64,000 nt of DNA from Panulirus ornatus (taxonomy: Eukaryota > Arthropoda > Malacostraca > Decapoda > Palinuridae): contig NC_092276.1 in the NCBI RefSeq assembly GCF_036320965.1, forward strand, positions 11,001,745 through 11,065,744, read 5' to 3'. The first letter of the stretch is position 1; each line of letters opens with the position of its first letter. Made by a program: the position numbers and the translations under genes. This document shows, piece by piece, positions 27,801 to 36,800 of this stretch. The notes beneath the pieces are model-generated. The model worked only from the letters and a program-made list of their open reading frames with translations, ran no database searches and was not told the DNA's origin.

Positions 27801-30800
27801 GTCGTTTAAAGTTTCGTCTGACTACTTACTTGGTACACAACAGAGACACTTGTCCTTAGCACACAGATGTTTTAAGATATTCTCGTCGAAACTACACGTT
27901 TCGTCACAACGACCACCTCTGCTCCGGCAGGCACGGGTTGTAAGCCTACAATCGTCAGCTTCTGCAATGAAGGAAAATAGAAACCTTTTAATGGAAAAAA
28001 AAAAAGATCTAACATGTCGATTCCAGACTTGAGTACAGACGAGTTAGGCATTTCAAAATTTGATCCACTAGATATTGTGGCCATATTCAGTCACTAGTTC
28101 TACCTGCAAAGGAGGAAGCAGTTTTGAGACCTATACCAAATGTCTACGATAAATTTAAAACATGAAGGCTCCGATAGACAAGCTTCATTACAGATTGCAA
28201 TGGAAATTTACCAAGAAACTGGCAAACGAAATCTATAGACGGTTTAAGTGATAAGTACACCTTAACCAGGGATAAATCATATCAAACATCGTATTCTATC
28301 TTCGATAACCATCGCAAACGTGCACAGGGATATTAATTTCAAGTTTCTCTACTCAGAGTCAGTCATGAGCGAAAAGTGGATTGGTTTATTTACGATTAAA
28401 TCTGGTAAGTACTGAAGTGCGATTTGAATTACGTTACCATATCAAGGTTTTGTCGAAATCAAATGCTTTTATGATGGTAGGTAATAAAGCCAGAGACTGA
28501 CCAGGTGATAAGGATATTAGGAATGAGATTATATTCCTAAGAAAATTTATTTGTAACGCTAAAATTTTAAGCAAGTATTCAATCGGTTTTGAATAGATAT
28601 TTTACAATTTTTACGTTATGGCTGCGTATAAAGATTCGCAACTTTACTATGTTAGAATATGAACATATGACAGGTTTGTGATTACACAAAGTTAGTGGAT
28701 CGAAACAATACCGAATGATTATAGCCATAAACACCTAACTTTATCATGACTCAGTTATAACAATGTAAAGAAGCAAGTATTGGGAGGACATGGGAAAGCA
28801 ACAACTTACTTGGTACACAACAGAAGCAATTTTCAGTGGTGCACAAATTCTCTAGACGATCCTGGTCAAAATTACAGCTGTCATCACAATAACCACCTTT
28901 GGTTCGGCATGCTAGGGTAGTAACCCTACAATCATCCATTTCTGCAATGGAGATTTTGTATACAAAATTTATCAGTTTAAAGATGAGTTTAGAAACTAGT
29001 ATATTTTGTCAATACATTCAGTCCCGAATTAAACATTCATCCTTACGTTACACATTTCATACATGTGCGCTTGACTATGAAGTCCTTTGATACAACTATT
29101 TCAATTGTGCGAAAATCATTCTAACACGAGCCGCTTCAGATAGGATCAGTTTGAAGATCTATCTCATATGGAACAATAGCAAATTGATAGTCCCATCTAG
29201 ATTTCAACCAAAATTTGTTTTACAGAGGCGAATCTTAGTTACAGATTGGATAAGCTTCTTGCAAGATTAACGCCAATAGATTACGTTCATCTCATCTTTT
29301 AAATAAGATTTACGATGTAGAAGAACCCGGAGCAACGCCTTTGAAATTATAGACTTGATATGCGAAAACTATAGACATTTAAGCTTCCAATACCATTCTA
29401 AAGATTAGATCCTTTTAAAAAAAAGTGGAAACTATAGACCAATGAATCTAAGGCAGATCACGACCACAAAACTTACTCGGAACACAACAGAAGCAGTTGT
29501 TAGTAGTACACAAACGAGGAAGAGAATCCTCATCAAAGCCACAAGACTTTTCGCAATGACCGCCTTCTCTACGGCATGCAGGAGTGTCCAACGTACACTG
29601 ATCAGATTCTGTAGTGGGGGGAAAAGAAGGAAGTTTGGCACCATTGTGTATAAGTGACAACATCCTCCACTGTTGGCCAGAGAGGATCAAGCCATTATAA
29701 TCGGAGGGAGTGGGGTCAATTTCAGTCATGAAAAGTCTACCTTACATGAAACCATAGATTTTAGAAGGCCTAACAAGGCGTCAGTACTATACATCAAAGT
29801 ATAAACCTGAAAGGATTAATAAGGCGTCAATAGTACATTTAAGAAATGTTCTTATGCCCTGTATGATATCGTACCAACACTAGGAAGAATAACATACTGG
29901 CATTACATATCTAGTGGGAAGGCGAACTTACTTGGAACACAACAGAGGCAGAAGTCAGCTGTACACAGGAATTCCAAACTTTCCTCATCGAGATTGCAAG
30001 TGCTCGCGCAATGACCACCTCTACCAAGGCACACAGATGGAGTAATGCTACACTGATCAGCCTCTGCGAAGAAAGGAAAAAAAAAAAAAGGTTTTAAATC
30101 TATTCATTGAATTCTAATATTCTAAGCCTCACAGTGGTACGAAATAGCTATATTCTAACGTATCTAGTAGCAACAAACATTTACAAGAAGCAATCTTAAA
30201 ATATTCTTTTATTTTACTCAACGCAAGCTTTACGCATCAGGCAGTGTATTGGACATTAAAAAGAATCTAAAGACTTATGATAGAAGGAAAAATAATCACC
30301 ATTTAGTACATTAGCTCCGAAAATTCTATACCTATTCAGCGTAGCATGCAATACAAATTAAATTTAGAAAATTACAGTGGCATGTGTAGATGATCACACA
30401 TTGCATTCGTGAAATATATATTTTGTAATTAGCGGAACTTTCAGTTATGTTTCAAGTCTAGTGAAACTATTCATTTGAAATTAAAAAAGAAATTTCGTAT
30501 CAATGCATTTGGCGAAACTTGGTAGAATACACGATATACATTCACCGACCTTTCCAATTCGATTATCTACCAGCAGGTGCACAGCTAGAAAGTGTTTGGG
30601 GACATATTTTCCCAGTTTTATAGTTCAAAATGAACATTTCATCGGCATTGGTGCAGTTACAAGTGCTAGAGACTTTTTTTTTTTTTTTATATACGGCACG
30701 TTTCTGCTCCAGGCAAAAGTATCAATATTACAATTATAAAATGATTGCGAGCAACTTTTGTATATATCAATACAAGGCCAGAAAATTATAAAAGATTCGA

Positions 30801-33800
30801 AAGTTTCGTTCAGTTATATTCTATTCAAGTGTATAAGCATGATGGCAATAAAAAATATATTAGCCAGAATTGGAGTAGATTTGAACGTTATAAATTACAC
30901 CAACTTAACGAATATCAAAGCATTACCAAAGCTTCCCCAAATCAATTAAACTTAACGAAAGTGCAGTGGGGGAAGAGAATAGTTGCACTAACGTTTACGA
31001 AATGACTGATAATCAAATTTATTTGATAGCATAATCTAAATGTCAGGAAAATAACCTTTTAAAAGATATTGGCATGATATACACGACTGCTCATTTCCCA
31101 CCACTGCTAATTTCCCCACAACTTCTTAATTGTAATTGGTCTCGAAGAACTTCTTACTTGGAACACAACAGAGGCAGTTGTCAGTGTTACACAAGTGTTC
31201 TACATGATCCTCATCGAAGTTGCAAGTGTTGTCACACCGACCACCTCTGCTCCGGCAAGCGCGGGTGTTGAACATACAATTTTCAGACTCTACAAGAAAT
31301 AAAAAAGGGGGAATTTATCTCAAGAAAAAAAAACATGAACTTACATCAGTTTTACGGCAATTAGTTTAAAGATCAAAATAATACCAGTTACTAGTATTGA
31401 GGGCTAATTCATCAATGCTGCCATTTACCCTTTGATCAAATCCGACAAAAACAGTTTGAATTAACGTTGAGACTTGGGGTTCAAGAGCAAAATAATACTA
31501 GTTACTGTTGACCAATTTATTAATGCTGCCATTTGTTCTTGCACTGACCAAAGTTGTAAAGACTTTGGAAGAAAATAGCGAAATTATAGCACAACTAACT
31601 TGGAACACTAGTCCTATTACGACACAACTAACCTGGTACGCAACATTGGCAGTTTTTCTCCTCGCATAGACCTGGGAGAGGATTTTGACCGCTACCACAG
31701 TTTCTGGAACACGTTCCACGCAAGGCAGAGCATAGCAGTGTGTCGGGACATACTAGATCCCCTGAAATTCACGAGAAAAGGACATTGTGAACTACAAAAT
31801 AGTAGATATACGAGATCTACGATAATAAAGAGTTTTATAGCAAGTCTGATCAAACATATATACAAGTAGTTATACGGTAAATAACCCCTGAGAATAAAGG
31901 ATTTTTGCTTTACAGACTATCTTTTTGATGCAACATTATTAGATGTGGGATACGCCCGATACTTAAGGAACTGACGAGAATAGAAATATGAAATTTCAAA
32001 GGGAAAAAATGTTGAACTTTTTGCGGATTGTGTCCAGTTGATGGATTGAAGAGAAAGTTTGTTTTTAAGTCGAGGAGCAAACAATTTGCGTAATCACTAT
32101 AAAAGGTTTGTATATATGCAATAAATGTAAAAGTTTGAATGTGCAAGACTGTAATTCTTAGAATGTAGTGTTCAATACTTTTCCGCTTTGAAAAATGGAA
32201 CTCAAACCTACTTCGAATACAACAGGAACACTCGTCAGTAAGACATAGGTGCCTTATAGGCTGTTCATCCCTCTCGCATATATGGTCACATCGACCATCT
32301 CTGCTCCGGCAAGCAGGGGTGTTTACTTCACACTCGTCTTCAGGTTCTATTGCAAAAAGAAGTACATTGAAGTTTTATTCTCAATATTCAGCAAATTTTT
32401 TCATTTCAGGTATTCTATTCTCATTGTAATAGTTTTACACCTAATTTAAAGAAGTAACCCATTGTTATATATAGATTAAATTGCTTAGTTTCTAACGTCT
32501 TATAATTAATAAGCAAGTTATATTAAAATCATTGAAGAAATGGAATCAAGATCACTAGCACCCATTTTTTTTTCCAATACAACTATTCATTTAGAGTCTT
32601 TCATACTAGAGCTAAATGTTTTAATGAGAAGTTACATTTAAACAACTTGGATGAGGACAATACGAATTATGCTTTTTAACCCCCCCAAAAAAATTAAGTA
32701 ATTCTTAAGTTAAATTTCTTTTGACATTTACCTGGTACACAACAGATACAATTAACGTTGTCACAGACGCCCAGGACTGGTTTCTCACCGTGACGACAAT
32801 CGGTGGCACACCTTCCACCCAGTTCTCTTCGGCATCTAGGCGTATCCCTACATGGCTGTTGCCCTTTGAATACAAAATTAAGAGATTTTAGGTTTTTTCC
32901 ATAAAAATAAGTCATTTGGAATGGATTCCCGAAACAGGTGGGATATTATAGCAAAGAAATGTTCATTATTGGGTAATGTAACCCAGGCTACACTTCGAAT
33001 TTAAACCATTTTTGCTTAGTGTCAAATAAACTATAGTTTATTTATGACCAAATTGGAAGCTTAAGTACATTTACACAACTTTAAATTTTGGATAGAACGA
33101 TGCCTAGAAAAAAAATCGATAAGAACTTTAAAGACAAAGTAACATGTAAACTCACTTGGTATACAACAAACGCATTCGTCACTGTTACAAAGGTGTTTGA
33201 TCGGATCCTCGTCACTGTTACATTTTCGTTCACAGTAACCTCCCTTCCTGATGCAGTTGAAGCTGTCAGGCAAGCACGCATCAGACTCTAAGGAAGATGC
33301 ATCAGTCAAACAAACTTTTTTCATATATACTTTCAATGGTTCTTAGAAGCAGTTACCTTACTTGCTAATTACATAATTACAAAAGTCTTTGCTGGTGACT
33401 AGATATTTATCAAGAGCGATTGAGGCAGATGAGAAAAAAAAAAAACTAGCCTGGAATACAGCAGATGCAGTCTCTGGTCTGGCATACACCATGGTTGCCT
33501 CTCTCTCCTCTATGACAATCTTTGTTGCAACGTCCACCCAGCTCAAGGCACGAAGAAGAGTCTTTACACTGACCTGCAGTAGAGAATATTTTTCCCTAAT
33601 TTTAATGACAAAACTAACATGATTAGACCCTAATGTAAAGGCACGCTAGGCTTTTAAAAGACTTTTAGGATAAAATTCAACTTGTTTGTACGTAAACAGT
33701 TCTTGTGACAGTAAATTAAAAGATTTTAGATGTTACCTGGAACGCAGCAGGTACAGTCTTTGATGCCACAAACACCCTGGATGGGGTTGTCGGCTGGATT

Positions 33801-36800
33801 ACATCTCCTGGAACATTGACCTTCTAGTTCCAGACAACGAGAAGTGTCTTGGCAAGGCAGAGATCCTGTTGAGGGAAAGTATATATTCCGAAAAATATGG
33901 AAGCGATTTCTTCTTAAATATATTGAGCAGACAGTCGACATGCAAATTTTAAAGAATTGAATTCAAATGATAGGCGAATATTTTTTGTAAAGGTGCTTGT
34001 TACATACTTTTAAGTTCATGGTTAACTTTATGCTAAGTTATTGATAAGGGAAAAAAATTTGGAATTTTAGAAATTCACGATGATAGTTTTAACTCCAGCA
34101 TTATCTATAAGGGAGACTTATTACAAGATTATATACTTACTTGGAACACAACAGAAGCAGTCGTCTGTCTTGCACAGATGTCTAAGCGAGTCTTCATGAC
34201 GTCCACAAGTTTCGTGACATTGACCACCTTTGACACGGCACGCGAAGGTGGTGGAGTCGCATCTCTTAGATTCTGCAACGTATGTAGAAAAATATAAGAT
34301 CTAAGGAATAAGCAATGGTGTTGTGGCATTTAAAGTTTGTAATGTAAACATCTTAAACAGAACCATCACAAGGGTTAGCGTTGTTTTTTTTTTTTGAAGA
34401 TGCTTTGAATTTGTTTATTTTCGTAATGGAGTCTAGTCCATGAATTAAATCAAACCAGTGTTGACACCTAAAGAAATTTTTATGCCATCATGTTTTAACA
34501 TTCAGAATCGAAACAAACTGGAATGTAAAAGAACTGAATCAGATTCACTGCTGTGCATGCCATTCAGTACACCTTAGTTCGTGTCGAGATAGTTAAAAGA
34601 TATCTTTATACTTGCTATATTTCGTTAACAGGAATTTGTAGACATCAAAAAAGTCTTTCAATATCTGTTTCAGATTTCAAATATGTTTTTCAAGCCCGAG
34701 AAGGCAAAATTTTGACGAAATGGGGAGATTTGAAGTAGAATAGGAGAGCGAACTGGTACAGTATGAAAGCAAGTTAGTCTTTGGACATTGTCTATTCTAA
34801 ATATTCCCAGTCTATTACGAATGCGAAATATGGAATATCTAGTCCTTGTAGAACAAGTTTTACGTTTGTATCTGGTCGTGAACACACCCTGGATAGTGTT
34901 CTTATCCTTACTACAGTCTTTGGCATATTGGCTAGGTAGACCCTAGCATATGTAATAGTATTTTGGCATCAATGGTGTATTTGAACAATAAGGATACGGA
35001 ACTTAATTCAATACCAAACTTCAGAATTAGTCAAAATTATCAAGTTCGTTTCTGTAAGGAAAATCGACGAACGATACTAACAAGTTATTAATGAAGTTTA
35101 TATTTGTTATTAGATGAAGAAAACTTCAAGATATTTCCATTAGACAAAGAATTTACATTTATGAAAGAAAATATGAAATATTGATTGTTCGGTCAACCCG
35201 TTTTAGATTTAAATGGCTTTTATACTTTGCAATAAATTTCTTTAAGCTTTTAAAAGTTTATAAAATGCAACATACTTATGTACCACATATTATAGCACCA
35301 TCCCCTATTGTGGACATTTCTAGCTTAAAAATGGATGAAGATAAATCTCAAAATATAATTTCAAAAAAGCTTTAAAATATAATCAAAAGTTTAAAAGCTT
35401 TAGAATATATTTCGATTATAGTTTAAACGTTTCGAAATATAGATTAAACGCTTTGAAATATATGAAGTTAAAATATATTTGAATCTTAGACAAGCTTAAA
35501 CCAGTTTCAAGCGGAAAAGAATTTTTTAAACGGGTTCATGAACCTAGCTTTGAATTTGTAGAGGATTAGATTCTTTACGAATAGAGATAATTTTCCTCAC
35601 CGCCGATGCATTCTTTGCCACAGCCAGCCACAAGGCAGCATTGTTGTCCTGGACGACAGTCTCCATGACTATGGCACGGACGGTGGGAACATTCTCGATG
35701 GAAACTATGTGGGTCTGGGCAGCTCATACTGAAAAGTAAGGACCTTACATATTGACCAGTGGAACTAGGAAGAACGAATATCCTACATCATTACACATGT
35801 AAATTTTCATCTGGGTATGTAGAGTACTACATTAATCCTATTTGAAATATTCTTTTAAAAGTTAAAATGATTCGCAAGTATACTTTAGAACATTTCTGGA
35901 TATTCAAAATATAGAAATGTTTAGGTTTAATTATTTTTTCCAAGTTTGAGTACTAGAAGGGGCTTATCCATTTGAAGTTAAAGAAAACTTTATATTTTCC
36001 CTATCTAAAAATGAATTTTCCATAGCAGTAGAACCAAAGCATTTCATATTTGTTTCTCGTCCACAAGACTTATTCACAACCTAGCCATTTCAGACCTTTC
36101 TAGGGTTGAAAATTCTCTGGCATTTTGAATTCTTTTTTACATCCTGTACTGGAATATTCCGGTAAATGGGTATTAAATTGAATACCCGATTAATAATGCA
36201 ACGACAGGAATGAAGTTCTACCTGGGCATTTTTGAACACAAAAGACGTTGAATGCATTGCAGAGGTTTTAGTCTTGAAATTAAAAAGATTTGTAGACCCG
36301 TATTAGCCGAGTACCTTAAAGAGATATTCAAGGTTGAAAAATTCTTTATGTTGAATAGAAACTTTGCAATATTGGCAGCAAACGAAAGTCTGGGTTCAGA
36401 AAAGATGTTCAACATCTAGTAGTAGCGACAATCAAATATGGACAGTTTAACAAAATACGTCACTAAGGAAGGATATGACTTTGTCTGGGTTTCCGTTTAG
36501 TGTATACAAGCTAAAATTTTAAAGTTTACGGGTTTCATCATTTCATTAAATACTTCCATTTGGTTAGTTTCATTTTTTTTAAAGTCAATTTGTCCATAAA
36601 TTGACATTTGTAGATTTTTTTTTTATAAATTACTTAAGGAAAGAAAAATTGAATCTTTCCACATTATCAGAGTGTTCTATAATTTACAAAACAAGGCATC
36701 AAATTTCTTATAATATTAGTCTCCATATTCATTTTGAATGCTTGCAATTCTCAATTTGTAACAGTATACCAAGCCTTTCCAAATAGGCTTTATATACAAG

